64,000 nucleotides of DNA, taken from positions 2,852,001 to 2,916,000 of the forward strand of contig NZ_JAGJBZ010000002.1 in NCBI RefSeq assembly GCF_020010925.1, in the 5' to 3' direction. Below, in pieces: positions 22,315 to 32,380 of this stretch. The notes beneath the pieces are model-generated. The model was not told the origin of the DNA. It did not search any database and saw nothing but the letters and a program-made list of their open reading frames with translations. How positions within the stretch are numbered: position 1 is the first letter of the stretch; every line of letters starts with the position of its first letter. The translations under genes were made by a program, and so were the position numbers. The stretch comes from Streptomyces griseiscabiei. GTDB taxonomy: Bacteria > Actinomycetota > Actinomycetes > Streptomycetales > Streptomycetaceae.

Positions 22315-23895
22315 ATGTCCGGGGATCAGTACGGGATAAGAGACCAGGACGGCTGGAGCCACAGCTACGTCGTGCCTCCGATGCCGCCGGGCCCGCCGCC
22401 CGGTCCCGCCGACGGCTGGCGGGCGCTCGGGGTGGGCCTGCTGAACCTCAGCGGTCTCGGCCTCGGCTACGCCCTGATGCGCCGCCCGCTCCTCACCCTG
22501 CTGTGCTGGGCCGCCACCGGCCTCCTCCTCTTCACGGTGCTGCCGGCCGACCCCGACGGTGTCTCCGGCGCCACCCTCACCGTCTATGGCCTGTTCCTCC
22601 TCCTCGCCGCCGCGCACGGCGCCTTCCTGGGCCTGCGGCACCGCCTGGCGTGGCCCGCGAAGTCCCCGCTCGCCATCGCGCTCGGCGTCCTCCTCCTCGG
22701 CGTACCGGTCGCGGGCGGTCTGCTGTACGAGACGGCGCGCAAGGAGGCCGTCGAGGAGATGCTCCTGGACCGGCTGGACAAGGCCGACGACCTGGTGAAG
22801 CAGGCCTCCGGCGAGTCGTTCTCCACCACCCAGTCCGAGTACCGCAGGGCCCTGACCGCCTACGACGACCTCAGCACCGACCACCCCGACTCCCGGGCGG
22901 CCGAGCGGGTCCCGGCCCGGCTCAAGACCTTCTACACGACGGTCGGCGCCCCGTTCGAGGAGCAGAAGTACTGCGACGCGGTCGCGCCCCTCGAATATCT
23001 GCGCACGGTCCCGCAGACGGTGGGCAAGCAGGACCTCGGCTCGCTGGCCGGCTGGCCCGACGACCGGCTCGCCACCTCGCTGTACGAGTGCGCCTCCGAG
23101 AGCCTGGCGGGCAACACCGCCGGCTGGCAGGACCAGTTCAGCGATCTGCTCACCACGTTCCCGGACTCGGACCAGGCGGCGAAGGTCGAACCCGACGTCA
23201 AGGCGGCCGTCGACAGGGCTGTCAAGGCCGTGGGCGGCGACGACCCGTGCACCGCCGTGGACCAGCTGGAGACGCTCGGCTCCCAGGTCAAGGCGCTGCC
23301 CGGGGACAAGGCAGGGGTGGCCGACGCCCTCGCCGCCGACGCGGGGAAGGCCGAGAAGTCCGCCTCCGCGGGCGTCTACACCTGCGGCGTGGACCAGTAC
23401 AACGACGGTGACTTCGCCGAGGCGGTGACCTCGATGAACGACTTCGTCGACGCCAACAAGAAGCACAAGAACGCCCCGCGCGCGAAGAAGATAGCGATCG
23501 CCGCCGAGATCGCGCAGGAGGTTCCGGCGGCCGGCAAGAAGCTGCCCACCACCCGCTCCGGCGGCAGCATCTCCGTCACGGTCAAGAACGACAGCCCCGA
23601 CGAGATCCAGGTCATGTACACCGGCCCGGTGACCGGCACCTTCACCCTGAAGGGCTGTGGCAGCTGCACCAGCTACGACTGGAGCAGCACGCTGAACCCG
23701 AGCTTCAAGCCGTGCAACGGCAACGACAACTACCCGCAGCGCACGATCAGTCTGCCGGTCGGCACCACGTACTTCCTGCACAAGCCGAAGGGCGGCAGCA
23801 CGTCGAGCGCCGCCTCCGACACGGCCAAGCTGGAGTCGGGCTACATCTACACGGAGTGCGCCTATGTGACCTCGGGCCTCGGCGTGAACTCCTGA
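22315..23895 (+). CDS. Membrane-anchored protein with large extracytoplasmic helical-repeat domain
   Basis: The protein has 526 residues from ATG 22315 (MSGDQYGIRDQDGWSH), with GGGGGGATC as ribosome-binding site; an in-frame start 10 codons earlier is weaker. After a Pro-rich cytoplasmic tail come four hydrophobic helices (about 40-140; LGVGLLNLSGLGLGYAL, PLLTLLCWAATGLLLF, VYGLFLLLAAAHGAFLG, PLAIALGVLLLGVPVAGGLLY). Residues 150-410 are helical with TPR-like features (FSTTQSEYRRALTAYDDLS, DQYNDGDFAEAVTSMNDFV). The last 110 residues are a Cys-containing beta-rich domain (GCGSCTSYDW) that may form disulfides outside the cell. No enzymatic motif is recognised. It could be a surface adaptor or sensor. 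Confidence 0.72.
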   Translation: MSGDQYGIRDQDGWSHSYVVPPMPPGPPPGPADGWRALGVGLLNLSGLGLGYALMRRPLLTLLCWAATGLLLFTVLPADPDGVSGATLTVYGLFLLLAAAHGAFLGLRHRLAWPAKSPLAIALGVLLLGVPVAGGLLYETARKEAVEEMLLDRLDKADDLVKQASGESFSTTQSEYRRALTAYDDLSTDHPDSRAAERVPARLKTFYTTVGAPFEEQKYCDAVAPLEYLRTVPQTVGKQDLGSLAGWPDDRLATSLYECASESLAGNTAGWQDQFSDLLTTFPDSDQAAKVEPDVKAAVDRAVKAVGGDDPCTAVDQLETLGSQVKALPGDKAGVADALAADAGKAEKSASAGVYTCGVDQYNDGDFAEAVTSMNDFVDANKKHKNAPRAKKIAIAAEIAQEVPAAGKKLPTTRSGGSISVTVKNDSPDEIQVMYTGPVTGTFTLKGCGSCTSYDWSSTLNPSFKPCNGNDNYPQRTISLPVGTTYFLHKPKGGSTSSAASDTAKLESGYIYTECAYVTSGLGVNS

Positions 23896-23928
23896 CGCAC
23901 ACCCCGGCGCGGTGGCCGCGGGGGCGGC

Positions 23929-24393
23929 TCAGCCCCTGCGGCCCTCCACCCAGCCGGCGATGTCGTCGAGGTCCTTCGCGACGGCCTTGCGTACGGCACG
24001 GGCGCCGATGGGCCCCATGAGCCGGGCGAGGACTCCCGCGACGGCACCGGTCGACTCCGCCGAGAACGTCATCAGGATCGTCGTCGACTCCGGTCCGTCG
24101 GCCCGCAGCACCCACTGGGACACATAGCGGGAGCCGTGCGACTCGGCCTCCACCACATAGCGCTCGGGGGGTTCGCTGACGGTCACCCACATCTCCTCAG
24201 TGGCGTCCTTGCCGAACATCCGACGGGTCTCCCGCCACCGGGTGCCCACTCCGAAGCCCCCTTCCGTGAGGACCTCGACCTTGGTGACACCGCTCAGCAT
24301 CCGGTCCATGCCGCCGAGGTCCGTCAGGACTTCCCACACCCGTCCCTGAGACGCGGCGACCCGCCGCTCGACTACCACACCTCTGCTGGTCAT
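23929..24393 (-). CDS. SRPBCC (START-like) family protein
   Basis: The protein has 154 residues from ATG 24393 (MTSRGVVVERRVAASQGRVW); a start three codons earlier is possible. VVVERRVAASQGRVWEVLTDLGGMDRMLSGVTKVEVL is the typical start of the polyketide cyclase/START-like fold, a helix-grip domain that binds a hydrophobic ligand in a deep cavity. WVTVSEPPERYVVEAES and the C-terminal long helix (ARAVRKAVAKDLDDIAGWVE) complete the fold. No catalytic residues are evident. It is convergent with the preceding gene and divergent from the next one, so it is probably monocistronic. The ligand is unknown. Confidence 0.85.
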   Translation of the reverse strand: MTSRGVVVERRVAASQGRVWEVLTDLGGMDRMLSGVTKVEVLTEGGFGVGTRWRETRRMFGKDATEEMWVTVSEPPERYVVEAESHGSRYVSQWVLRADGPESTTILMTFSAESTGAVAGVLARLMGPIGARAVRKAVAKDLDDIAGWVEGRRG

Positions 24394-24615
24394 GACTCCC
24401 ATCAAAGCACCGGGCACCGACACCCGCCCCAGGACGGCCGCCGCCCCGGCCACCGCTTCGGCCGGGGCCCCTGGGGCCGCATGGAAGGGATCGGGCCGCG
24501 GGTATTTCTCCTCTACGCGTTCGCACACCACGTCAGGCCGCTCCGTCCGGCGGCCCCGCGAGGCGGTTGCGTCACCGCCGTCGCACCCCGTCCACCACCA
24601 TCCGAGGAGAACCCG

Positions 24616-25581
24616 ATGACCGAACGCCCCGAGGGTGCGCCGGCGCAACCGCCACAGCCGCAGGACCAGCCCTCCGCGTCCCCGGCCTGGCCGCCACCGG
24701 CCCAGCCCCAGACGCCCACCCCGACCCAGACGCCCACCCCGACCCAGGCGGACATACCGGCGCCAGCGGGCATACCGGCCCCGGCGCCGACCGCCTACCC
24801 CTACCCCAACCCGCAGTCGCCACCGGCCGGCTATGGCCCCGCGGTCGCCCCGGTCCCGGCCCAGGCGCCTGCGTACGGTCAGCCGGCGGGCGGCTTTCCG
24901 CCGGGCGGGTACCCGCCGTACGGGGCCCCGCCCGCGACCGGTGCGGGGGGCCGCGCCGTGCTGTGGGTGCTGCTGGGCGCGGTGGTGGCCTCCGCGGCCT
25001 GGGCCGGCGGTGTCCTGCTGCTGGGCAAGGACGACGGCGAGGCGGATCTGCGCGGCTACACGGCCAAGTCCAATCTGTGCCCCTCGGTGGACTACTCGTC
25101 GTTCAAGAACGAGTACCCGGAGGAGGACACCGCCCCGGTGAACAACTCCCTGGAGCACGAGGCCCTCGACCAGGGCTACTGCAGCATCTCCCTCAAGGAG
25201 TCCTCGACCTCCTCCCTCTCCGACGCGTACTTCTCGGTCCAGATGGACCTCCACAAGAAGACGGACCCCGGCCCCGAGTTCACCGCCCTGTGGTCCGAGT
25301 ACGACCAGCGGTACGACGACTACGAGGTGGACAAGGTCGACGGCTTCGGCGACGAGGCGTATCTCGTCACCGAGGACACCACGTCCGGCGACGACAACAG
25401 CGGCAGCCGGTCGGCCACCCTCGCCGTGCGCGACGGCTGGATGACGTACGAGATGCGGTGGAGCGCCTACGGCTCGACCTACGACGACGTGAGCATGCCC
25501 GAGGTCGACGATGTCGTGGAGTGGTTGAAGACCGACACCAACGCGACGCTCGACAACCTGCGGGAGTCCAACGGGATCTAG
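24616..25581 (+). CDS. Pro-rich single-pass membrane protein with extracytoplasmic domain, hypothetical
   Basis: The protein has 321 residues from ATG 24616 (MTERPEGAPAQPPQPQ) with GAGGAGA upstream. Residues 1-112 are a Pro/Ala/Gln/Thr-rich cytoplasmic tail including tandem TPTPTQ units. One membrane helix follows (AVLWVLLGAVVASAAWAGGV, about 113-135). The extracytoplasmic part (about 140-321) has two Cys (SNLCPSVD and GYCSIS) that may form a disulfide and a DUF3558-like pattern (YDQRYDDYEVDKVDGFGDEAYLVTED). Streptomyces has many proteins of this plan, often beside kinases, with unknown roles. It ends at a strong hairpin. Confidence 0.72.
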   Translation: MTERPEGAPAQPPQPQDQPSASPAWPPPAQPQTPTPTQTPTPTQADIPAPAGIPAPAPTAYPYPNPQSPPAGYGPAVAPVPAQAPAYGQPAGGFPPGGYPPYGAPPATGAGGRAVLWVLLGAVVASAAWAGGVLLLGKDDGEADLRGYTAKSNLCPSVDYSSFKNEYPEEDTAPVNNSLEHEALDQGYCSISLKESSTSSLSDAYFSVQMDLHKKTDPGPEFTALWSEYDQRYDDYEVDKVDGFGDEAYLVTEDTTSGDDNSGSRSATLAVRDGWMTYEMRWSAYGSTYDDVSMPEVDDVVEWLKTDTNATLDNLRESNGI

Positions 25582-25620
25582 ACCCTCGGGCCCGGGGACG
25601 GGGTCGTCCGGCACACGGAC

Positions 25621-25651
25621 GGAGGCGGGGCGCGTGTGCGCCGCCGCCTCC
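25621..25651. terminator. Bidirectional terminator
   Basis: GGAGGCGG (25621-25628) pairs with CCGCCTCC (25644-25651), and an inner GGCGC/GCGCC stem closes on GTGT with one bulged G. It sits between convergent genes ending at 25581 (+) and 25690 (-). Confidence 0.75.
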
Positions 25652-25689
25652 GGCCCCTCTCGCACCCGGATCGGGTCAGTCGGTTCGGG

Positions 25690-26064
25690 TCAGCCGGGTC
25701 GGTCGCCCTCGGCCTTGGCGTAGTCCGTCGCCATCTGCCCGGCGAAGTCGTACAGCAGGACCTGTTCGTCGCCGACCACCCACGCGTCGTGCCCCGGCGG
25801 GCACACGAAGGCGTCGCCCGGTCCGACCTCGCCCTCACCACCGTCGTCCATACGGATGTGCATACGCCCCTGGACCACATAGCCGTTGTGGTGGACCTGG
25901 CAGCTCTCCGTGCCCGCGATGGGGGCGACGGACTCCGACCAGCGCCAGCCCGGTTCGAACGTGGCCACGGCGAAGTCGAGCCCGGTGAGGTGAACGGCTT
26001 CGAGGTGACCCCGTGGGAAATCGCGCCGTTCGTCCGGCTTCTCGACCGTCTTGATCTCCAGCAT
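25690..26064 (-). CDS. Cupin-domain protein
   Basis: The protein has 124 residues from ATG 26064 (MLEIKTVEKPDERRDFPRGH) after AAGGAGCC; a longer frame to 26097 lacks a proper ribosome-binding site. The two cupin motifs are visible: CQVHHNGYVVQGRMHIRMDDG and VGPGDAFVCPPGHDAWVVGDE, giving a small beta-barrel with likely metal-binding His. It is a single-domain cytoplasmic cupin. Small cupins act as isomerases, dioxygenases or ligand-binding proteins, and the sequence does not decide which. Confidence 0.85.
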   Translation of the reverse strand: MLEIKTVEKPDERRDFPRGHLEAVHLTGLDFAVATFEPGWRWSESVAPIAGTESCQVHHNGYVVQGRMHIRMDDGGEGEVGPGDAFVCPPGHDAWVVGDEQVLLYDFAGQMATDYAKAEGDRPG

Positions 26065-26219
26065 GGCGGCTCCTTCCGTTCCGTCCCACCTCCCCATCGT
26101 CCGCCTGTCAAGCCGGGGCCGCCAACCGGGGGACCCGCTTCCTCCGGACGTGCCGGGCCGCCGGGAGCGTCGTGTAATGGGGTCCGGGAGATCGCTTCCG
26201 TGCTTCCGTGGGAGAGACG

Positions 26220-28523
26220 ATGCGCTCAGGTCGTACCGGTGGGAAGGGCGGGGGAAAGGCCGAGGCGGGGCGGCTGCGAAGGCTCGGCGAGTGGTGCGCC
26301 CGGCACTTCGTGATCGTGATCGTCGCCTGGCTGCTCGCCCTCGCGGGCCTCCAGGTGCTGAACCACGCCTACGGCGGCGACTACTCGGACGACTTCGACC
26401 TTCCCGGCGTGCAGTCCACGGAAGGCCTGGACGTCCTCAAGGCGCACGACCCGGCGGCCGGCGGCTACAGCAGCCAGATCGTCGTGTACGACAAGGACAA
26501 GGCGCTCACCTCGCTCGGCTCCCAGATGTCCGACACGGTCTCCAGCCTGGAGAAACTGCCGCATGTGCTGTCGGCGCAGAATCCGCTGTCCACATCCTCC
26601 GGCCAGTCGTCCCAGTCGTCCCAGTCGTCGGGTCAGTCGCAGCAGCCGAACGTCGGTCCGCTGTCCACCGACCAGAAGACGGCGTACATCACCGTCCGCT
26701 TCGACGTCCAGCCCTCCACCCTCGGCGACGGCTACCTCCACGGCGTGGACGACTCCGTGCAGCCGCTGCGGTCGGCGGGCGCCGAGGTCGAGTACGGCGG
26801 ACCGCTCGGCGAACTGGCCCGTCCCGCGCCCGACGACCGGGTGAGCGAACTCATCGGGTTCGCGGTGGCCATCGTCGTGCTGCTGGTCGGCTTCGGCAGC
26901 ATCGTCGCGGCCGGACTGCCCCTGGTGACCGCGCTGCTGAGCGTGGTCGGGGGCCTGGCCTGTCTCGGGCTGCTGGCCTCGGCGTTCGTCTTCGCCACCG
27001 TCTCCCCGACCCTGGCCACGATGATCGGTATCGGCGTCGGTATCGACTACGCCCTGTTCCTGACCACCCGCCACCGGCAGAACCTCATGGACGGCGACGA
27101 CCCGGTACGCGCGGCCGGCCGTGCCGCCTCGACCAGCGGCCACGCCGTCCTGGTCTCCGGCTGCACGGTGATCGTGGCCCTCGCCGGGCTGTACGCGTCC
27201 GGGGTGAGCTTCATCGGCAAGCTCGGCCTCGCAGCCGCCGTGACCGTGGTCTCCGCGATCATCGGCGCCCTCACCCTGGTCCCGGCCCTGCTCGGCCTCA
27301 TCGGCGGACGCATCGACCGCTACCACGTGCGCAAGCCCGTCGCCGAGACCGGCGCCGACACGGGGGAGGAGATCACCGGCACCTGGCACCGCTACGCCCA
27401 GCGCGTCGAGCACCACCCGTGGCGGTTCCTGTCGGCCGGTGTCCTGACCGTCGCGATCCTCGCGATCCCCACCTTCTCCATGCAGCTCGGCCATATCGGC
27501 GACGGCGCCGACCCCACCTCGTTCACCGACCGCCGTGCCTACGACCTGATGACCGACGCCTTCGGCCCGGGCTCCAACGGCCCGCTCACGATCGTCATCG
27601 ACCAGACCTCGGTGCCGTCCTCGGACCGGCAGAGCCTGCAGAGCACCGCGCAGAAGAACCTCGACGCGGTCGAGGGGGCGTACGCGGTCACTCCGCTGAC
27701 CCCCACCCAGGACGGGGACGTCCTGGTCGGCACGGTCTACTCCAAGGAGTCCCCGCAGAACGCCGACACCACCGACCTGACGAACCGCCTCGTCGACGAC
27801 ACCCTCCCCGCCTCGGTCTCCGGTACCGAGGCGAAGGGCTATGTCACCGGGACCACGGCCTCCCAGGTCGACTTCCGCGACATCGTGGCGAGCCGGCTGC
27901 CGATCATCATTGCCGTGGTCGTCGGCCTCGCCTTCCTGATCATCCTCGCCGTCTTCCGCGGTCTGCTGGTCGCGGTGAAGGCGGCGGTCCTCAACGTGCT
28001 GTCCATCGCCGCCTCGTACGGCGTGGTCGTCGCCGTCTTCCAGTGGGGCTGGGGCGGGCCCTCCCTGGGTGTCCACGGCAAGGTGCCCATCGAGAGCTAC
28101 GTCCCGATGATGATGTTCGCCATCATCTTCGGCCTCAGCATGGACTACGAGATCTTCCTGCTCTCCCGTGTCCACGAGGTGTGGACACGGACCGGCGACG
28201 CCCGTGCCTCCGTGGCGCACGCACTGGAGATCACGGCCCGGGTCATCACCTGCGCCGCCCTGATCATGGTCAGTGTCTTCGCCGCGTTCATCGTCAGCGA
28301 CAACATCGTGGTGAAGATGCTGGGCCTCGGCCTCGCCGTCAGCGTCCTCATCGACGCGACGGTCGTACGCCTGCTCATGGTCCCCGCCGTGATGACCCTG
28401 CTGGGCCGTCACGCGTGGTGGACCCCGCACTGGCTGGACCGGATCATGCCGCACATCGACGCGGAGGGGGACACGGCCAAGCGGCCGGTCCCACAGGGGC
28501 GGGACCGGCCGCTCGACGGCTGA
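26220..28523 (+). CDS. MMPL-family RND transporter
   Basis: The protein has 767 residues from ATG 26220, with GGGAGAG as ribosome-binding site. It has the duplicated RND plan: TM1 ([17 protein letters not shown]), a first extracytoplasmic loop (about 48-205, with a Ser/Gln linker [19 protein letters not shown]), a TM2-6 cluster containing the family motif [19 protein letters not shown]7, a second loop (about 410-555), and TM8-12 with [17 protein letters not shown]. The Asp-Tyr pairs in those motifs are the proton-relay residues of MmpL proteins. Members export lipids, siderophores or hydrophobic compounds. No partner biosynthetic gene is adjacent, so the cargo is unknown. It is convergent with the M4 protease gene. 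Confidence 0.93.
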   Translation: MRSGRTGGKGGGKAEAGRLRRLGEWCARHFVIVIVAWLLALAGLQVLNHAYGGDYSDDFDLPGVQSTEGLDVLKAHDPAAGGYSSQIVVYDKDKALTSLGSQMSDTVSSLEKLPHVLSAQNPLSTSSGQSSQSSQSSGQSQQPNVGPLSTDQKTAYITVRFDVQPSTLGDGYLHGVDDSVQPLRSAGAEVEYGGPLGELARPAPDDRVSELIGFAVAIVVLLVGFGSIVAAGLPLVTALLSVVGGLACLGLLASAFVFATVSPTLATMIGIGVGIDYALFLTTRHRQNLMDGDDPVRAAGRAASTSGHAVLVSGCTVIVALAGLYASGVSFIGKLGLAAAVTVVSAIIGALTLVPALLGLIGGRIDRYHVRKPVAETGADTGEEITGTWHRYAQRVEHHPWRFLSAGVLTVAILAIPTFSMQLGHIGDGADPTSFTDRRAYDLMTDAFGPGSNGPLTIVIDQTSVPSSDRQSLQSTAQKNLDAVEGAYAVTPLTPTQDGDVLVGTVYSKESPQNADTTDLTNRLVDDTLPASVSGTEAKGYVTGTTASQVDFRDIVASRLPIIIAVVVGLAFLIILAVFRGLLVAVKAAVLNVLSIAASYGVVVAVFQWGWGGPSLGVHGKVPIESYVPMMMFAIIFGLSMDYEIFLLSRVHEVWTRTGDARASVAHALEITARVITCAALIMVSVFAAFIVSDNIVVKMLGLGLAVSVLIDATVVRLLMVPAVMTLLGRHAWWTPHWLDRIMPHIDAEGDTAKRPVPQGRDRPLDG

Positions 28524-28565
28524 CTCACTTCATTCGCACGGCACTTGACAGGCCTTGACGGTCCG

Positions 28566-30845
28566 TCAGAACGTCAGCTTCCAGCTGTTGACGTAACCGG
28601 TGTCGAGGCTGGCCACGTCCTGGACCCGCAGCTTCCAGGTGCCCGCGGCGGTCTCGGAGGAGGCGTCCACCGTGTAGGTCTCGATCACGTTGTCGGCCGA
28701 GTCGGACCCCGCGGAGTTCTTCAGCCGGTACGCCGTGCCGTCCGGGGCCACCAGGTCGACGACCAGGTCACCGCGCCAGGTGTGGACGATGTTCACGTCC
28801 ACGGAGAGCGCGCTGGAGGCCGCTCCGGCCCGGTTGACGTTGATCGGGGACTCGACGGTGCCGTTGTCGGGGATCTGGTAGTCGCCGGTGTTCTCGAACA
28901 CCGACTGGTTCCCCTCCTCGTCCACCCGCCAGGCGAAGCTCGCCGTCCCGGTCTCGCCGGTCGCGTCCGTCACGGTGACCGTCGGCGTCGAGTTCCCGGC
29001 CGTGGTCGGGGTGCCCGAGATCCGGCCGGTGGCGGCGTCGATGGACAGCCCGTCCGGCAGGCCGGTGGCCGCGTACGACAGGGCGCCGGCGTTGGTCGAG
29101 GACGCCTGGACGTCCAGGGTGACGGCCTGTCCGATCAGGGAGTACTGGGCGGCCGGCGGGACGACCGTGACACCGTCGAGGATCCGGGCGCCGACGTTGA
29201 TCCCGGCCCAGGCGTTGGCGGTGTTGTTGTAGGTCACCGAGCCGAGCCCGTACAGGTCGGCGGCGGCCTGCAGGGTGGCGGCGCGGGCGCCCGCGTAGTT
29301 GGTGCTGGATGTCATGTACGTGGTGAGCGCCCGGAACCAGATCTTCTCGGCCGCGTCCCGGCCGATCGGTGTCACCGGCAGCCCGTCGAAGGTCGGCGAG
29401 TCGTAGGAGACGCCGTTGACGACCTTCGCGCCGCTGCCCTCGGAGGCCAGGTAGTACCAGTGATTGGCCGGGCCCGAGGAGTAGTGGACGTCGATGTTGC
29501 CGAGCGTGGACGACCAGTAGTCGCGCGAGGAACCGTCCTTGCTGGGCTTGTCCATGTAACGCAGCGGCGTGCCGTCGCCGTTGATGTTGATCTTCTCGCC
29601 GACGAGGTAGTCACCGACGTCGCCCGCGTTGCCCGCGGCGAACTCCACGGCCGCGGCGAAGATGTCGGAGGTCGCCTCGTTCAGGCCGCCCGACTCACCG
29701 CTGTAGGTGAGGTTGGCGGTGACCGAGGTCAGACCGTGGGTCATCTCGTGCGCGGCCACGTCGATCGAGGTCAGCGGGTTGGCGTTGCCCGAGCCGTCGC
29801 CGTACGTCATGCAGAAGCAGGAGTCCTGCCAGAACGCGTTGACGTAGTTGTTGCCGTAGTGGACCCGGCTGTACGGCGCCACGCCGTCGTTGCGCAGGCC
29901 GTTGCGCCCGTGCACGTTCTTGTAGTAGTCCCAGGTCAGCGCCGCGCCGTAGTGCGCGTCGGCACCGGCGGTCTCCAGGTTGGCGGTGGTCCCGTCGCCC
30001 CAGATGTCGTCGCTCCCGCTGAACAGCGTGCCCGTCCCGGACGAGCCGCGGTTCAGGTTGTACGTACGGTGGTTGCCCCGGTCCGCGTCGGTCAGCGTGT
30101 ACGACGAGCCCGACTGGCTGGTGCCGAGGGTGACCGTGCCGCTGTAGCGGGTGTTGCCCGTGCCGGTGTGCACGGCCTCGTACTCGAAGAGCTTCTTCCC
30201 GGTCTGCGCGTCGGTGATGACATGCAGCTCGCTCGGGGTGTCGTCGTGCTGGAAGCCGCTGACGACGGTCTCGTAGGCGAGGACCGGTGTGCCCTTCGCG
30301 GCCCAGACGACCTTGCGGACGCTGTCCGGAGCGGTCTTGGTGGACCCCTCCTCCTTGGCCGCCGCGAGCGCCTGCTTCTCGGCCGTGGCCTTGGAGACCT
30401 CGGGGCTGAGGTCCGACACCTTCAGCGTGGGCTTGTAGGCGCGGGTGACGCTCTCGACGGCGCCGGACTTGGCGGCGTGCACGACGAGGTCGCCACCGAG
30501 CACGGGCAGGCCCGCGTAGGTGCGCTCGTAGCGGGTGTGCACGGTGCCGTCGGCGTCCTTGACGACGTCACGGACCCGCAACTCCTCCTGGCTGCCCAGG
30601 TCGAGGCGGTCCGCGGTCCTGTCGGTGGCCTTCTCGGCCGACCGTATGAGGGTCTCGCGCTGGGTGGGCGAGAGCTTCGCGGGCAGGGCGCCGCGGTCGG
30701 GCTTCGCGGACACGGGACGGGCGGTGCCTTCGCCGCCGTCACCGCGTGCGATCGCGGGTGCGCCCGGGACGGCCACGGCGAGCATGGCCGCCGCGACGAC
30801 GAGGGCGGCCGTGGCCGAGGTACGTCTGTGGGGGGTGGATCTCAC
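28566..30845 (-). CDS. Secreted M4-family (thermolysin-like) metalloprotease with Ig-like and P domains
   Basis: The protein has 759 residues and starts with GTG 30845 after AAGGAG. A Sec signal peptide (TSATAALVVAAAMLAVAVPG) is followed by a propeptide with FTP and PepSY-like parts (about 45-215). The M4 catalytic domain (about 220-550) has zinc ligands in HEMTH (366-370) and the third ligand in GGLNEATSD. After it lie a putative Ig-like domain (about 555-640; YAATGLPDGLSIDAATGRIS) and a proprotein-convertase P domain at the C-terminus (VDVNIVHTWRGDLVVDLVAPDG). It should be an exported, self-processing broad-specificity protease. It is probably monocistronic, with 212 bp of upstream sequence. 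Confidence 0.95.
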   Translation of the reverse strand: MRSTPHRRTSATAALVVAAAMLAVAVPGAPAIARGDGGEGTARPVSAKPDRGALPAKLSPTQRETLIRSAEKATDRTADRLDLGSQEELRVRDVVKDADGTVHTRYERTYAGLPVLGGDLVVHAAKSGAVESVTRAYKPTLKVSDLSPEVSKATAEKQALAAAKEEGSTKTAPDSVRKVVWAAKGTPVLAYETVVSGFQHDDTPSELHVITDAQTGKKLFEYEAVHTGTGNTRYSGTVTLGTSQSGSSYTLTDADRGNHRTYNLNRGSSGTGTLFSGSDDIWGDGTTANLETAGADAHYGAALTWDYYKNVHGRNGLRNDGVAPYSRVHYGNNYVNAFWQDSCFCMTYGDGSGNANPLTSIDVAAHEMTHGLTSVTANLTYSGESGGLNEATSDIFAAAVEFAAGNAGDVGDYLVGEKININGDGTPLRYMDKPSKDGSSRDYWSSTLGNIDVHYSSGPANHWYYLASEGSGAKVVNGVSYDSPTFDGLPVTPIGRDAAEKIWFRALTTYMTSSTNYAGARAATLQAAADLYGLGSVTYNNTANAWAGINVGARILDGVTVVPPAAQYSLIGQAVTLDVQASSTNAGALSYAATGLPDGLSIDAATGRISGTPTTAGNSTPTVTVTDATGETGTASFAWRVDEEGNQSVFENTGDYQIPDNGTVESPINVNRAGAASSALSVDVNIVHTWRGDLVVDLVAPDGTAYRLKNSAGSDSADNVIETYTVDASSETAAGTWKLRVQDVASLDTGYVNSWKLTF

Positions 30846-31057
30846 GCGAACTCCTTTGCTGCGGCCGACGTTGGACGAACGGCCGTACGAAGGACCCGGT
30901 GCACGGGTCGAGGCACCGGGTGGGGCAGGGAGTGCTGCGATGCGGGTGCGCGTGCGCCGTCGTGAGACGGAGTGCGCACAGAGTGACAGACGTGAGCTGA
31001 CTATGTCAGGGGCACAACAACTCTTTGGCCGGAAAATGTTCGATCACCGACCACCGC

Positions 31058-32299
31058 TCACCGGCCATCGGTGACCAGACGCTCACCTGCGGCGGCCCGG
31101 ACCTCGGCCCCCTCCATCGGATCGTCCCGGAGCAGGGCGAGCCGCTCCCGTACCCGCGGGTGATCGGGCGCGTGCGCGATCCCCAGCAGACGGGCGTCCG
31201 ATTCGCAGTCCCACAGCGACTCGGCGAACGCGAAGTCGAGTCCGGACGGCGCCACGGCCGCCAACGCCCGCAGGAAGTCCGGCCGTTCGTAGGAGTGCGG
31301 GGTGCGCAGCCACAGCCGGCGCAGCACCGGTGCCGCCGCCGCGCCGGCCGCGCCGAAGCGGGCGATCCCGTCGGCCAGGGTGGCGGGACCGCACCACTGG
31401 CGTGCTGCTTCGTGCGCCTCCAACTCCTCCAGGAGGAAGGGCAGATCCTGGAGCGTGCCGTGTTCCGCCAGCAGCTCGACGCCGATCCGGGACAGCCATG
31501 TGTGCCCGTCCACCGCCCACTCCCGCGCCGCGGGCACGGCGAGCGGACCGAGTCGCAGGACCGCGGACTCCAGTCCCATCAGCGGAAGTTCACCGTTCAC
31601 CCCCGCAAGGCTCGGCACCAGCGGGACGAGCGAGAGATCCGGCGGACGCCCGGCCAGGAGGCGCAGGGCCTCGATCCTCGTGGAGAGTCCCGCTCCGCCG
31701 TCGGCGAGGACGTCCAGCAGCCGGCCGCTGCCCTCACCGATGCCGATCATGTCCGGAGGGCACGGCCGGCACGGGCCCTCGGATGTATGTGTTTCGGCCC
31801 CCAGGCGCCAGCGCACCCAGGGCTCGGAGTGCCACAACCGGGGCCGGTCGTCGCCCAGCCGGGCCCGCGCGACCTCCGCCAGGTCGTCCCACCACGCCAG
31901 GGGCCAGACATCCGCCACCGACTCCAGTACATCGCCCCAGTGCTCGCCCTCGCGGACGTACGCCCGCAGCGCCTCGCGCGCCTCGGCCGACCCCGACAGG
32001 GCCAGCAGTTCCAGGATCCGGGTGGCCCGGTCGCAGTCGTCCGCGTCGCCCGCGAGGAGGGTGAGCACGGGGCCGAGGGAGAGCTCCGACTCCCGTATCA
32101 GGCGCGCCAGATACAGATCGCGGTCGTCCACCAGGGTGTCCCAGCGCCAGTCCTCCCGCACGACGTCGTACACCTGCTGGACCGACGCCTCCGGCTCGTC
32201 GAGCACCCGCAACGCGCCCAGGCCACGGCCGCGTTGCAGCAGGCCTTCGAGGGTGCGTGGGGAGGCGTACGCGGGCTCGGCGGAGGTGTCGTCGCTCAT
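31058..32299 (-). CDS. HEAT-repeat-like helical protein, hypothetical
   Basis: The protein has 413 residues from ATG 32299 (MSDDTSAEPAYASPRTLEGL); upstream frame extensions look non-coding. It is almost entirely helical, Leu/Ala/Glu/Arg-rich, with repeated pairs of amphipathic helices (LTLLAGDADDCDRATRILEL, GSAEAREALRAYVREGEHW, PLAVPAAREWAVDGHTWLSR, GIARFGAAGAAAAPVLRRLW) like HEAT repeats. One Cys-rich loop (EGPCRPCPPD, about residue 185) stands out and could bind metal. No catalytic motif, signal or membrane segment is seen. It may be a protein-binding scaffold. It follows the DUF574 methyltransferase gene on the same strand, 81 bp after it. Confidence 0.7.
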   Translation of the reverse strand: MSDDTSAEPAYASPRTLEGLLQRGRGLGALRVLDEPEASVQQVYDVVREDWRWDTLVDDRDLYLARLIRESELSLGPVLTLLAGDADDCDRATRILELLALSGSAEAREALRAYVREGEHWGDVLESVADVWPLAWWDDLAEVARARLGDDRPRLWHSEPWVRWRLGAETHTSEGPCRPCPPDMIGIGEGSGRLLDVLADGGAGLSTRIEALRLLAGRPPDLSLVPLVPSLAGVNGELPLMGLESAVLRLGPLAVPAAREWAVDGHTWLSRIGVELLAEHGTLQDLPFLLEELEAHEAARQWCGPATLADGIARFGAAGAAAAPVLRRLWLRTPHSYERPDFLRALAAVAPSGLDFAFAESLWDCESDARLLGIAHAPDHPRVRERLALLRDDPMEGAEVRAAAGERLVTDGR

Positions 32300-32380
32300 C
32301 GCGGGAAGCCTGCCGGAGACGCCCCGCCGGCACCAGCCGTTTTCCCGGCGGCCGGGCGGGGCGTGTCCCGTCACCTCATG